NCBI GenBank assembly: GCA_934256705.1
Contig: CAKQPF010000034.1
Location: 1-37,500, forward strand
DNA from: an uncultured Prevotella sp.
GTDB taxonomy: Bacteria > Bacteroidota > Bacteroidia > Bacteroidales > Bacteroidaceae
DNA: 37,500 nt
Reading direction: 5' to 3'
This document shows, piece after piece, positions 1 through 7,815 of the stretch (the stretch's first letter is position 1; every line of letters starts with the position of its first letter). The translations under genes were made by a program, and so were the position numbers. Below the pieces are notes generated by a model. That model did not search any database. It was given only the letters and a program-made list of their open reading frames with translations, and was not told the origin of the DNA.

Positions 1-68
1 ATACAATTCCCGCTATTAGGGCTTGTTAGGGACTTGCACCCATTAGAATAAGCTCATGCCGAGCATAC
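1..68 (-). mobile_element. possible 5' end of a group II intron, cut by the window edge
   Basis: Read on the minus strand from 68 down, the sequence starts GTATGCTCGG and continues through GGGTGCAAGTCCC and TAACAAGCCC. This resembles the first part of domain I of bacterial group II introns, which usually start GUGYG and carry a GGGTGxAAGTCCC hairpin. It begins one to two bases after the T-run of the terminator at 71-106. Class C group II introns are known to insert just downstream of terminators. The rest, including any maturase, would lie left of the window. The call rests on a remembered motif and the insertion context only. Confidence 0.35.
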
Positions 69-70
69 CG

Positions 71-106
71 AAAAAAAGTGAGCTCTATATGTAATAGAAC
101 TCACTT
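71..106 (-). terminator. rho-independent terminator of the TPR gene
   Basis: On the minus strand a 12-bp stem with one mismatch (95-106 with 76-87) has a short AT-rich loop and is followed directly by a run of T (complement of 71-77). It lies 23 bases after the TPR stop codon. Confidence 0.85.
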
Positions 107-128
107 CTTTTTCTTTATCTTATGATTA

Positions 129-1550
129 TTACTTCAAGCCAGCAACCTGTGTAGCCATTGCATTTGATGGGTCGATGGCAAGAATCTTGTGCGCATATTC
201 CTTAGATGTAGCGACGTCATCCTTGGTCTTGAGGTAATACACCATGTTGTATGTGTAAGCCTCTACGAGAAGACGATTGTCAGAATCATCCTTCTTGTCA
301 AGTGCATTGATAAGCTCGATAATCTTGTCATAGTGTGGCTTTGCAAGACCAGCCTTGTCTTCCGGATCGAGGATGAAGGCAAGCTTAGCGCGCTGAGCTG
401 TCACGCTCTGCTCGAAGTTAGGGAACTCTGCAGCAATCTGACCGAAGACCTCGTCAGCCTTCTTGATGGCTTCTGCCTTCTGCTCTGGAGTAGCATTCTC
501 TTCGAGAGCCATAGAACGATAGATGAGAGCGAGACCGTTTCTTACGTTTGCTGTAACCTTCTCCTGACCAGCAACGAACTTCTCATAGTATGAGAGAGCG
601 TTGTTGTAATCGCCAAGTGACTTATACACGTCAGAGAGGTTCTTGTAAGAGCTTACCTTGTCGGCAGCATTAACGTTAGGATCTTCTACAATCTTCTTGA
701 ACACCTCGATGGCCTCGTCGTTCTTCTTGAGCTTCTGGAGGGCAGTACCATAGTTGATATAGTCAAGATATGAGAACTTTGCTGAGTCGGACTCATTGAA
801 GAGACGGTGTGCATATACAAGCGCATCCTCATACTTCTCAAGGTTCACGTTGTTGAACATGGAGAGACGGTTGAGGGAAGCGTAGCGTGGGAACTTCTCG
901 TTACCGAAATTTGACACCTTCAGTGACTCGTCATACTTCTGCTTGAGGAAGAGAAGCATAGAGTAGTCGGTAAGCTCATAGTTCTTCATCTTGCTGAGGT
1001 CCACCTTTGAATAGTAACCTATTGCAGCGTCAGCATTACCTGCACGGGACTGGATTTCTGCAGCGATGAGGTCTACAGGATAAGAAGGGTCGATGGAACG
1101 GAGTGCCTCAAGCTTGTCGATAGAGCCCTTTGGGTCGGTCTTGCTGTTGATCTGGGCATAACGACGGTATCCTTCCGGATCCTTTGGATCGAAATAGATA
1201 GCCTGCTCAAACCAGCCGGAAGCTGCGCCACCATCATCCTTGAGGACGCAGATGTCACCCTTCAACACATAACCTGCCGCTACATTCTTGGCAGCCTTGA
1301 TAGCGAGGTCAGCATAGATGTCAGCCTGTTCGAAATTCTTCGCACCGAGATAAGCACGACCTACGGCAGCAAGGGTCTTGGCGTCTTTCTTGAAAGGCTT
1401 TACAAGGTTCTTTACCTGCTTGTCGGCATCTTCTGACTTGCTCTTGATAATCTCTGTAGCCTGAGAAACGATGTCGTCACTCTGGGCCATTACAGGAGCG
1501 CTGATGACTGTCATCAAGGCTCCAACCAAAAAATATTTAACTGTCTTCAT
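129..1550 (-). CDS. exported tetratricopeptide-repeat protein
   Basis: 473 aa. The N terminus has a basic start, a hydrophobic core (about residues 7-20) and an AQS cleavage site, so the protein is probably periplasmic. The rest is helical TPR repeats, visible as alanine/tyrosine-rich 34-residue units such as those around AVGRAYLGAKNFEQA (about 62-76), NYGTALQKLKKNDEAIEVF and NLSDVYKSLGDYNNALSYY. TPR proteins are scaffolds; no catalytic motif is visible. It is the last gene after exbB-exbD-exbD-tonB and the PstS-like gene on the same strand, 192 bp behind the latter, with its own terminator downstream. In Bacteroidales a TPR protein commonly accompanies this TonB cluster, so a structural role in envelope energy transduction is plausible but inferred. 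Confidence 0.85.
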   Translation of the reverse strand: MKTVKYFLVGALMTVISAPVMAQSDDIVSQATEIIKSKSEDADKQVKNLVKPFKKDAKTLAAVGRAYLGAKNFEQADIYADLAIKAAKNVAAGYVLKGDICVLKDDGGAASGWFEQAIYFDPKDPEGYRRYAQINSKTDPKGSIDKLEALRSIDPSYPVDLIAAEIQSRAGNADAAIGYYSKVDLSKMKNYELTDYSMLLFLKQKYDESLKVSNFGNEKFPRYASLNRLSMFNNVNLEKYEDALVYAHRLFNESDSAKFSYLDYINYGTALQKLKKNDEAIEVFKKIVEDPNVNAADKVSSYKNLSDVYKSLGDYNNALSYYEKFVAGQEKVTANVRNGLALIYRSMALEENATPEQKAEAIKKADEVFGQIAAEFPNFEQSVTAQRAKLAFILDPEDKAGLAKPHYDKIIELINALDKKDDSDNRLLVEAYTYNMVYYLKTKDDVATSKEYAHKILAIDPSNAMATQVAGLK

Positions 1551-1742
1551 AATTTTCTTGTCTTTTGCTTTGATTTTATAATTATATTACCCCCTGAGAT
1601 ATAAATCTCTAACTATATAGACGTATCGGGACGTTTATTTGTTGCATCAGGAATGTTAAATGTCCTTGCGAGGATGTTAAATTCTCTATAGCATCTATGT
1701 TTATGAATTGCTATGCGGACAAAATGAACATACGGGATTGCC

Positions 1743-2720
1743 TTAATCATCCACATGCACCTCACGGATGCTGATATTGCCGTAAGCCGGAAGGAGACCA
1801 GCCTTGAAGAGTATCAACTGTCCCTTTGGGGAGATGATAAACTGCGTAAAGCCGTATGGGAGTCCGTAGCGTCCGCGCTCATCATTGAGCAATGCCCAGA
1901 TGCGACGGATAAACGGATACTTGTCATTGTAGATATAGCCCTGATAAGGTTTGTAAGAGTTTTTCCATGTAGCAGGGTCAAGCTTTGATATGCGCAAGAC
2001 GCGGATTGCCTTGTTCCATGTAAGGTTGGTAGTGTCGCGCTTGTCATTGAGCCAGTTACTTCCGATAATTCCGATAGCTCCCGGTGTCTGCTCCACGTAA
2101 GAGACCACATCAGCAGTCTTTTTGGTAGCGAAAGCATTCGGAGTGGTAATCGGTTTGCCTCCAAGAATGGAATCCTCTACATAGTGGACCGTGCTGGAAG
2201 TCTTGTTGTCGAAAGCCACTATAATCTCTCCTCTTGACTTGCTTGCCGGATTGATCTGTGACCATTGTGTGTATTCTCCCGTGAGAATCTTCTTTACGGT
2301 GTTCACGGAGAGACAAGAGTCATTATTGTTCTTGTTGGCGATGAGAGCCAAACCATCATATCCCATAAAGATGGAGATAGGCAGGCGGTCACGCTTCTTG
2401 AGGTTTTCCCTTTCCTTTTTCTTGAAATCACGCGCTGTAATCATAAGGAGAAGTTTGTCATCGAGAAGGAGATTCATTCCCTCAGACTCGCTCATATACT
2501 TTGGAGTGACGTGCGCATTAGGATAGATGGAATGGAATACGTCCATTTCCTCATCAATGATGGGAGCAAAACTTTCATCCGCTCCGAAAGTAATCTTTCC
2601 GGTAGCGTAAGTGTCAGTGCGCGCATTAGGGTCTTTCTTTTTATCTTTACAGGAAGACAACATGCCTAATGAGAGCATTGAAACAATAATAATAACGACG
2701 ATTGAATTTATATGCTTCAT
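1743..2720 (-). CDS. PstS-like substrate-binding lipoprotein
   Basis: 325 aa. A hydrophobic signal peptide ends in LSSC with the lipobox cysteine at residue 24, so it is a lipoprotein; the next residues (KDKKK) do not form a clear surface-export signal. The body matches the PstS/PBP-like-2 family: GADESFAPIIDEEM near the start, an NKNNNDSCLSVNTVKKILTGEYTQW segment typical of phosphate-type binding proteins, and a GAIGIIG motif. Family length is about 280-330 aa, so it appears complete. No PstCAB genes are nearby. It follows tonB behind a terminator and precedes the TPR gene, an arrangement seen in other Bacteroidales where it is not a dedicated phosphate operon. The ligand is unknown. Confidence 0.85.
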   Translation of the reverse strand: MKHINSIVVIIIVSMLSLGMLSSCKDKKKDPNARTDTYATGKITFGADESFAPIIDEEMDVFHSIYPNAHVTPKYMSESEGMNLLLDDKLLLMITARDFKKKERENLKKRDRLPISIFMGYDGLALIANKNNNDSCLSVNTVKKILTGEYTQWSQINPASKSRGEIIVAFDNKTSSTVHYVEDSILGGKPITTPNAFATKKTADVVSYVEQTPGAIGIIGSNWLNDKRDTTNLTWNKAIRVLRISKLDPATWKNSYKPYQGYIYNDKYPFIRRIWALLNDERGRYGLPYGFTQFIISPKGQLILFKAGLLPAYGNISIREVHVDD

Positions 2721-3019
2721 AATGATAAGACGTTTAGATTCCAGATCTATTTACCAATAAGACTTCTAAGTTATATATCTAAGAATTCAGCCCAGTGTGT
2801 GTAGTGATTCAGCCCTATATATATAATAAGGTGGAAATGCACATTGCGCCCTATAGCTTCAGACCGGAGAATACATGGGAATGAAGTGACAATGGTGGCG
2901 CTTTGTCAGAAAAAACTTGGGTTCCCTACTCTACAGGAGGGAGGGAACCCAAGGATATACATTCAATCCTACATTGGGTAAGAATAAATCCTACTTCAGG
3001 TAAGATATTCGTTCATAAA
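2721..3019. other. intergenic spacer between tonB and the PstS-like gene
   Basis: The 299-bp spacer holds the strong tonB terminator (2909-2953). Between 2721 and 2900 it is AT-rich, with several ATATAT tracts. No consensus TAnnTTTG promoter for the PstS-like gene could be found, so that gene may depend on read-through or on an atypical promoter. A 67-codon plus-strand frame over the terminator hairpin is not convincing coding sequence. Confidence 0.5.
2909..2953 (-). terminator. rho-independent terminator after tonB
   Basis: On the minus strand a perfect 12-bp stem CTTGGGTTCCCT / AGGGAACCCAAG (2942-2953 with 2916-2927) is followed by TTTTTT. It lies about 66 nt after the tonB stop and should separate the exbB-tonB operon from the PstS-like gene, at least partly. 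Confidence 0.9.
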
Positions 3020-3862
3020 TTACTGAAGACGGAATGTAACAGGGAGCGTATATTTTACGCGCACTGCAGAACCATTCTGCTTACCAGGAATCCAAGCAGG
3101 CATTGAGCTAACAACGCGAACAGCCTCCTTATCGAGAGAAGGATCGACAGACTTAACTACGCGTACATCAGTAACACGACCGTCACGTTCTACGACGAAG
3201 GTACAGACTACACGTCCCTGGATACCATTTTCCTCAGCAACTACAGGATACTTGATGTTCTTGGAGAGGAACTGCATAAGAGCTGAGTTACCACCAGGGA
3301 AAGAAGGCATCTGTTCTACAACATCGAATACCTTGTTTTCTTCCTCCTTAGGCTTCACAGGCTCAGTAGCAATAACTTCCTTAGCCTTGAGGACTTCACC
3401 ATTCTCGTCGTTACCTACTACGTTGGCAAAACCAACGGCAACCTTAGAGTCCATGATTTCTTCCTGGGTCTTCATCTCGTCTTCAGGCTTCACCTCGTCA
3501 TCCTTCTTGATGACAGGAGCGGTGAACTTCACAGAGCTCTTAACCTTTTCCACGACTTTTTCAACTTCCTGCTGCTTAACAATTTCCTTACGCTCCACCT
3601 TGGCTTCCTTCTTCTTCTCCTGCTTGAGGGCAGTGAGTTCGGTCACCTGGTCGTGAATCTGATGAGTCTTCTGATACTCATCGTATGCGTTTTTAGCAAC
3701 CATATACACCATTACACATGCAAAAAGCAGGAGAACGGCCAAAATGGCAGCGACATTACGACGACCTGTCTGGCGGCGGAGAACATAAGCACCGTACTCT
3801 TTGTTACGGTTTTCGAACATTAAGTCCGACCACTTATTGTCAATAAGATCTATTTGTGACAT
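3020..3862 (-). CDS. tonB: TonB energy transducer
   Basis: 280 aa. TonB spans the inner membrane and periplasm and passes proton-motive-force energy from ExbB/ExbD to TonB-dependent outer-membrane receptors, such as the two BtuB-like proteins further along. A short cytoplasmic N terminus is followed by one membrane helix (about 36-56), then a Lys/Glu/Val-rich periplasmic linker (about 60-170) in place of the Pro-rich linker of enterobacteria. The C-terminal TonB domain (about 190-280) contains SFPGGNSALMQFL, the YP...GIQGRV segment and a final VKYTLPVTFRLQ strand. It is the last gene of a four-gene unit, 42 bp after exbD, and is followed by a strong terminator. Which receptors it serves cannot be told from the sequence. 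Confidence 0.95.
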   Translation of the reverse strand: MSQIDLIDNKWSDLMFENRNKEYGAYVLRRQTGRRNVAAILAVLLLFACVMVYMVAKNAYDEYQKTHQIHDQVTELTALKQEKKKEAKVERKEIVKQQEVEKVVEKVKSSVKFTAPVIKKDDEVKPEDEMKTQEEIMDSKVAVGFANVVGNDENGEVLKAKEVIATEPVKPKEEENKVFDVVEQMPSFPGGNSALMQFLSKNIKYPVVAEENGIQGRVVCTFVVERDGRVTDVRVVKSVDPSLDKEAVRVVSSMPAWIPGKQNGSAVRVKYTLPVTFRLQ

Positions 3863-3904
3863 TTTCTTTTCCTTTCTTAAGTTAAAGTTACATTACTAAT
3901 AGAC

Positions 3905-4558
3905 TTACTCCTTGACCTTAGCCTCTTCGAGAAGCTTCTTGTCCTGGTCGTTGATTTTATCTATCACATACTTGTTAATAGAGCATATCTGCATCTCGTC
4001 GAGAGCATCAACAAGGTTGAGATAAGAAGAGTTATCTGTAGCCTTGATGATAACGGTCATAGTCTGAATCCTGTTGCCATCACCATTGATGTCACCATTC
4101 CTGATAGCTCTGAGACGCTCATCATACTGTGCCTGAGGCATTTCAGGGTTCTTGGCACGTTGCTCGTCAAGCTTAGCCTTGGCGGTCATGATGTCGAGAA
4201 CTGGCTGTGTGCCATCCTCAGTAACGTGAGAGATGAGGACCTTACGGATACCATCCTTACCCCATGTGGTCTTCTTGAGACAGGTAGGGTCGTCGTACTT
4301 AGGCAGACCAGCGATGTAGTAGATCTGGTTGTCGGCAGTAACGTACATAGTAATGGTATAAGATGCCTTTGCCACAGACTTGTCCTGGTCAGACAGGTTC
4401 TTGTCGTTGGTAGGCATGGAGAGTTCCATGGTCTGAGGCTTAGCCAATGTGGTACAGAGCATGAAGAAGGTGATAAGCAACATCATCATGTCCACCATAG
4501 GGGTGAAGTCCACACGAGTCTGTTGTTTCTTCTGTCTTTGTTTCTTTTCTTTAGCCAT
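3905..4558 (-). CDS. exbD: ExbD biopolymer transport protein (second copy)
   Basis: 217 aa. ExbD is the single-span stator subunit that works with ExbB to energise TonB. A lysine-rich cytoplasmic start precedes the motif DFTPMVDMMMLLITFFML; Asp23 in it corresponds to the proton-carrying aspartate of the family. The helix covers about 20-40 and a periplasmic domain follows. The protein is longer than enterobacterial ExbD (about 140 aa), with an inserted charged segment around 100-155. It starts 3 bp after the preceding exbD stop, so the two are very likely co-translated. It shares little sequence with its neighbour beyond the membrane helix, which argues for an old duplication with separate roles. 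Confidence 0.93.
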   Translation of the reverse strand: MAKEKKQRQKKQQTRVDFTPMVDMMMLLITFFMLCTTLAKPQTMELSMPTNDKNLSDQDKSVAKASYTITMYVTADNQIYYIAGLPKYDDPTCLKKTTWGKDGIRKVLISHVTEDGTQPVLDIMTAKAKLDEQRAKNPEMPQAQYDERLRAIRNGDINGDGNRIQTMTVIIKATDNSSYLNLVDALDEMQICSINKYVIDKINDQDKKLLEEAKVKE

Positions 4559-4561
4559 GCC

Positions 4562-5170
4562 TTAGTCCTCCTCAGTTTTCAGGTTGGTGATAAGATAATA
4601 ACGGTTCTCGTTAATATCCTGCAACTCGTTCATTACTCGCTTGATGGTCTTATAAGGAGTTTCACTGTCAGCCTTGAGGGCAACCTTGATGTCGCTGTTA
4701 GCAGCGCGTGCTGCCTTTACCCAAGTCTGGAACTCACTGATTCCACCATCAATACTATCCAAAGGAATACCAAGTTCTGCAAGCTTCTTTCCACGCTCCA
4801 AATCAGGAATCTTGAGGAAGTCCTCGAGGTCCTGCATAGGTGCGCCGAACATAGGGTCAGCTACGAAAGCTCCCTTGAGCTTTGAGAGGTCCAAGCCATA
4901 CTGATTTGTAACATCATCAAAAACGTCACCAAGCTGGAACTGGTTATCCATACTCATGAATACCTTGCCGGATTTATCGACAAGAATATTCAGCACATCC
5001 TTCTCAGGCACCTTAATCTCAGACACAGATGACGGTGTAACCACCTTTACTGGCTCTGGCTTCGTAAATGTTGATGTCAACATAAAGAAACAGAGCAACA
5101 GCACCATCACGTCTGACATAGGCGTCATGTCGATCCAGATGTCTTGTTTCTTAAGTTTTACTTTACCCAT
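4562..5170 (-). CDS. exbD: ExbD biopolymer transport protein (first copy)
   Basis: 202 aa. Same stator role as the following copy. The signature is DMTPMSDVMVLLLCFFMLTSTF, with Asp20 as the expected proton-binding residue and a helix at about 17-38. A VPEKDVLNILVDKSGKVFMS segment matches the start of the ExbD periplasmic domain. The gene begins 32 bp after exbB. Paired exbD genes between exbB and tonB are usual in Bacteroidetes; the two copies may form a hetero-pair in the ExbB ring, which is inference. Confidence 0.93.
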   Translation of the reverse strand: MGKVKLKKQDIWIDMTPMSDVMVLLLCFFMLTSTFTKPEPVKVVTPSSVSEIKVPEKDVLNILVDKSGKVFMSMDNQFQLGDVFDDVTNQYGLDLSKLKGAFVADPMFGAPMQDLEDFLKIPDLERGKKLAELGIPLDSIDGGISEFQTWVKAARAANSDIKVALKADSETPYKTIKRVMNELQDINENRYYLITNLKTEED

Positions 5171-5202
5171 AGCGATAAAAGATTTAAAGGGTTAGTAAAA
5201 AC

Positions 5203-6036
5203 TTAAGCCTCGTCGTGGTTTGCCTCGTAAGTCTGAGCGATAGTGTAACCAACCTCGTCGAGAGCGTATGTGAGCTTGTCGATACGGTTAGAGAAGAAGT
5301 TGTAAGATACTACTGCGAGCCAAGAGGTCAAGATACCGAGGGCGGTGTTGATAAGAGCCTCAGAGATACCTGTAGAAAGTGCAACGGAGTCACCACCACC
5401 ACCAGAAGCAAGAGCGGCGAATGACTTGATCATACCTGTTACAGTACCGAACAGAGCGGTAAGAGTACCGAGGGTAACGAGAGTAGCGAGGATAGGCATG
5501 TTCATCTGAAGAGTTGGCATTTCCAACTGTACAGCCTCCTCATGAGCCTGCTGGATCTTAGAGATCTTCTGAGCCTTCTTGATGCCCTGTGTTCTCTCCA
5601 TCTCCTCATAAGCATTGAGGGAAGCGCCTACTACGTTAGCGATTGTACCACGCTGCTTAGCGCAAAGGTTCTTAGCCTCAACGAAATCGTTCTTAGCGAG
5701 AGCTGCCTTGATCTGAACAACGAACTTTGTTGTAGCCATCTTACCGAAAGCGGTACGCTGAGCGAGGTAACGCTCTACTGAGAGGCACAATACAGTAAGC
5801 ATCAAAGTGATGAGGACTGGAACGACGATACCACCCTTGTAGATAGTACCAAGCATGTTACCATTGAGTACCTCACCTTCTGGGTCACCGCCAACGAAGT
5901 TAGCTGGGTTACCGAGAACGTACTTGAAGATACATACTGCCACAATGAACATAGCGGCGATGATCCAAACTGCATTACGAACGCCCTGGAAGCCTGTTGA
6001 CTGCTTCTTCTGGGCTGGCTTTTGTGTAGCTGCCAT
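5203..6036 (-). CDS. exbB: ExbB/MotA/TolQ-family proton channel
   Basis: 277 aa. Forms the pentameric inner-membrane channel that, with ExbD, powers TonB. Membrane helices are visible at about 21-41, 65-90, 175-200 and 225-248, one more at the N terminus than the three of E. coli ExbB; such an extension is common in Bacteroidetes. The MotA/TolQ signature is present as MPILATLVTLGTLTALFGTVTGMI followed by a Gly/Ser-rich turn and GISEALINTALGI. A cytoplasmic region (about 95-165) lies between helices 2 and 3. It is the first gene of exbB-exbD-exbD-tonB and has a candidate promoter at about 6174-6181, giving a leader of about 130 nt. Confidence 0.95.
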   Translation of the reverse strand: MAATQKPAQKKQSTGFQGVRNAVWIIAAMFIVAVCIFKYVLGNPANFVGGDPEGEVLNGNMLGTIYKGGIVVPVLITLMLTVLCLSVERYLAQRTAFGKMATTKFVVQIKAALAKNDFVEAKNLCAKQRGTIANVVGASLNAYEEMERTQGIKKAQKISKIQQAHEEAVQLEMPTLQMNMPILATLVTLGTLTALFGTVTGMIKSFAALASGGGGDSVALSTGISEALINTALGILTSWLAVVSYNFFSNRIDKLTYALDEVGYTIAQTYEANHDEA

Positions 6037-6173
6037 AATTTTGATTGATTTTTAGTTATTAATAATTTGAGTTAATAATTTTTGCCTATGAATCTGATAC
6101 TTCTGGATATTTTTCTGCTATTAGGTATTTTGTCGAACGGTTAACATAAAGTTACATATCGGCTTTCCAATCG

Positions 6174-6181
6174 CAAAGATA
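6174..6181 (-). promoter_or_regulatory. candidate -7 element for exbB
   Basis: The minus strand reads TATCTTTG, matching the Bacteroidetes -7 consensus TAnnTTTG. A TTG at 6206-6208 is a -33 candidate but at 24 nt rather than 19-20. Confidence 0.5.
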
Positions 6182-6260
6182 GCAAATTCTCTTGAACTAT
6201 CATTCCAATTAAGAACTTTTAACATGCATTTTTACATTTAACGCTGAAAAATACCAGCAG

Positions 6261-6282
6261 AACGCGGGTATTTTTCCGCGTT
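6261..6282 (-). terminator. hairpin after the aminotransferase gene
   Basis: A perfect 7-bp stem AACGCGG / CCGCGTT begins 9 nt after the stop codon of the gene at 6291-7484. No T-run follows immediately, although TATTTTT lies about 8 nt further on. It may be a terminator or a 3'-end protecting hairpin. Confidence 0.4.
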
Positions 6283-6290
6283 TCATTGCA

Positions 6291-7484
6291 TTATTTCAAC
6301 TTGGCGAGACATTCCTTGATGCGGCGCATTGCCTCCCGGATATTGTCATCGCTGGTGGCATAGCTCATGCGGAAGCACTCAGGATCACCGAATGCGTCAC
6401 CTCCCACTGTAGCCACATGACCTACTTCGAGAAGGTACATGGCGAGGTCGGTAGAGCTGTTGATGGTGCGTTCGCCATCTGTCTTGCCATAGAAGCTTGT
6501 ACACTTAGGGAAGAGATAGAATGCGCCCTGTGGCACATTGACCTCCAGTCCAGGAATATCCTTGGCAAGTTCCACGATGAGGTCACGGCGACGCTCAAAT
6601 GCTACGCGCATTTCCTCCACGCAGTCCTGTGAAAGGACGTAGGCTGCTTCAGCGGCTTTCTGGCTTACGGAGCATGGTCCTGAGGTGTATTGTCCCTGCA
6701 GCTTATTGCATCCCTTCACGATCCATTCAGGTGCAGCCATATATCCGATACGCCATCCAGTCATGGCATATGCCTTGCTGACGCCGTTGATGATGATGCA
6801 CTGCTCCTTCATTCCAGGGAACTGTGCTATGCTCTCGTGCTTGCCTACATAGTTGATGTGCTCATAGATTTCATCAGCGAGGACGTAAACCTCCGGATGC
6901 TTCTTGAGGACATCAGCGAGAGCCTTGAGTTCATCCTTGCTATACACGCTTCCTGTAGGGTTGCTTGGAGAGCAGAGGATGAGCATTCTTGTCTTAGGAG
7001 TGATGGCAGCCTCCAGCTGTTCAGGGGTAATCTTGAAGTCCTGGTCGAATCCCGCCGGAATATGAACAGGGACACCACCTGCGAGGAGCGCCATCTGTGG
7101 GTAACTTACCCAGTAAGGTGCAGGGATAATAACTTCGTCACCGTCATCCACGAGAGCCATCACAGCATTGCAGACAGCCTGCTTTGCACCGTTGCTGACG
7201 AGAATCTCTGACATGGTATAATCAAGTCCGTTCTCACGCTTCAGTTTCTCCACGATAGCTTTTCTGAGGTCCGGATAACCAGGAACCGGAGAATAACGAG
7301 ACCAGTTGTCATCCACAGCCTGCTTGGCAGCAGCCTTGATGTGGTCAGGAGTATTGAAGTCAGGCTCACCGACACTCATGTTTATTACATCGATGCCCTG
7401 TGCTTTCATCTCACCGCTTTTCTGTGACATGGCGAGAGTAGCTGAAGGAGCAAGTCTGTTAAGACGATTTGATAAATGTACCAT
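6291..7484 (-). CDS. aspC: class I/II PLP-dependent aminotransferase (aspartate-type)
   Basis: 397 aa, the usual length for subfamily I-gamma aspartate aminotransferases. Visible motifs are MSVGEPDFNTPDHIK near residue 38, the SNGAKQA phosphate-binding segment, CSPSNPTGSVYSKDEL, the ADEIYEHINY region with the cofactor-ring aspartate, and NGVSKAYAMTGWRIGYM with the Schiff-base lysine and substrate-carboxylate arginine close by. It transfers amino groups between aspartate (possibly also aromatic or prephenate-type substrates) and 2-oxoglutarate in the cytoplasm; exact specificity cannot be assigned. It is monocistronic, with a -7 element at 7577-7584 and a hairpin behind it. Confidence 0.92.
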   Translation of the reverse strand: MVHLSNRLNRLAPSATLAMSQKSGEMKAQGIDVINMSVGEPDFNTPDHIKAAAKQAVDDNWSRYSPVPGYPDLRKAIVEKLKRENGLDYTMSEILVSNGAKQAVCNAVMALVDDGDEVIIPAPYWVSYPQMALLAGGVPVHIPAGFDQDFKITPEQLEAAITPKTRMLILCSPSNPTGSVYSKDELKALADVLKKHPEVYVLADEIYEHINYVGKHESIAQFPGMKEQCIIINGVSKAYAMTGWRIGYMAAPEWIVKGCNKLQGQYTSGPCSVSQKAAEAAYVLSQDCVEEMRVAFERRRDLIVELAKDIPGLEVNVPQGAFYLFPKCTSFYGKTDGERTINSSTDLAMYLLEVGHVATVGGDAFGDPECFRMSYATSDDNIREAMRRIKECLAKLK

Positions 7485-7815
7485 ATTTGTTTGCGTTAGA
7501 AATATTATTCCCTTTAGTAGTTAGAGATGAGGGGCAAAACGCCAAACCAGTGTCGTTTTTCCTCCCATTCAATTTGCAAAGTTAATAAAAAACTTTCTTT
7601 TCACGAAAATATTGCATCATTTTTTACCTTTTTGCTTAACTTTTGCATCTTTTATATCTATTTGCCTACACCTTATTTATATATATAAGGGAAAAAGCAC
7701 ACGTTTCAGTGCAAGAAAACATATCACTTCCTTGTACCGCATACACATTGTTTCTTGTAGCCAAAACGTCCGGAAATTCCAAAGACCGCATTGCTATAGC
7801 GGTCAGATTACTGCC
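7485..7815. other. intergenic region with the aspC promoter and a weak hairpin
   Basis: It contains a minus-strand -7 element TAACTTTG (7577-7584) about 93 bp before the aminotransferase start. A 6-bp stem GACCGC/GCGGTC at 7784-7804 lies 11 nt after the stop of the upstream permease gene and is followed on the minus strand by only TTT, so it is at best a weak terminator. A plus-strand frame through this region (7612-8052) runs into the antisense of the permease gene and is not supported. Confidence 0.55.

Noticed and set aside
1743..2720. Phosphate uptake operon
   Set aside because: The PstS-like gene has no pstC, pstA, pstB or phoU nearby; it belongs to the TonB cluster.
2903..3106. 67-codon plus-strand frame
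   Set aside because: It crosses the tonB terminator hairpin and the antisense of the tonB 3' end.
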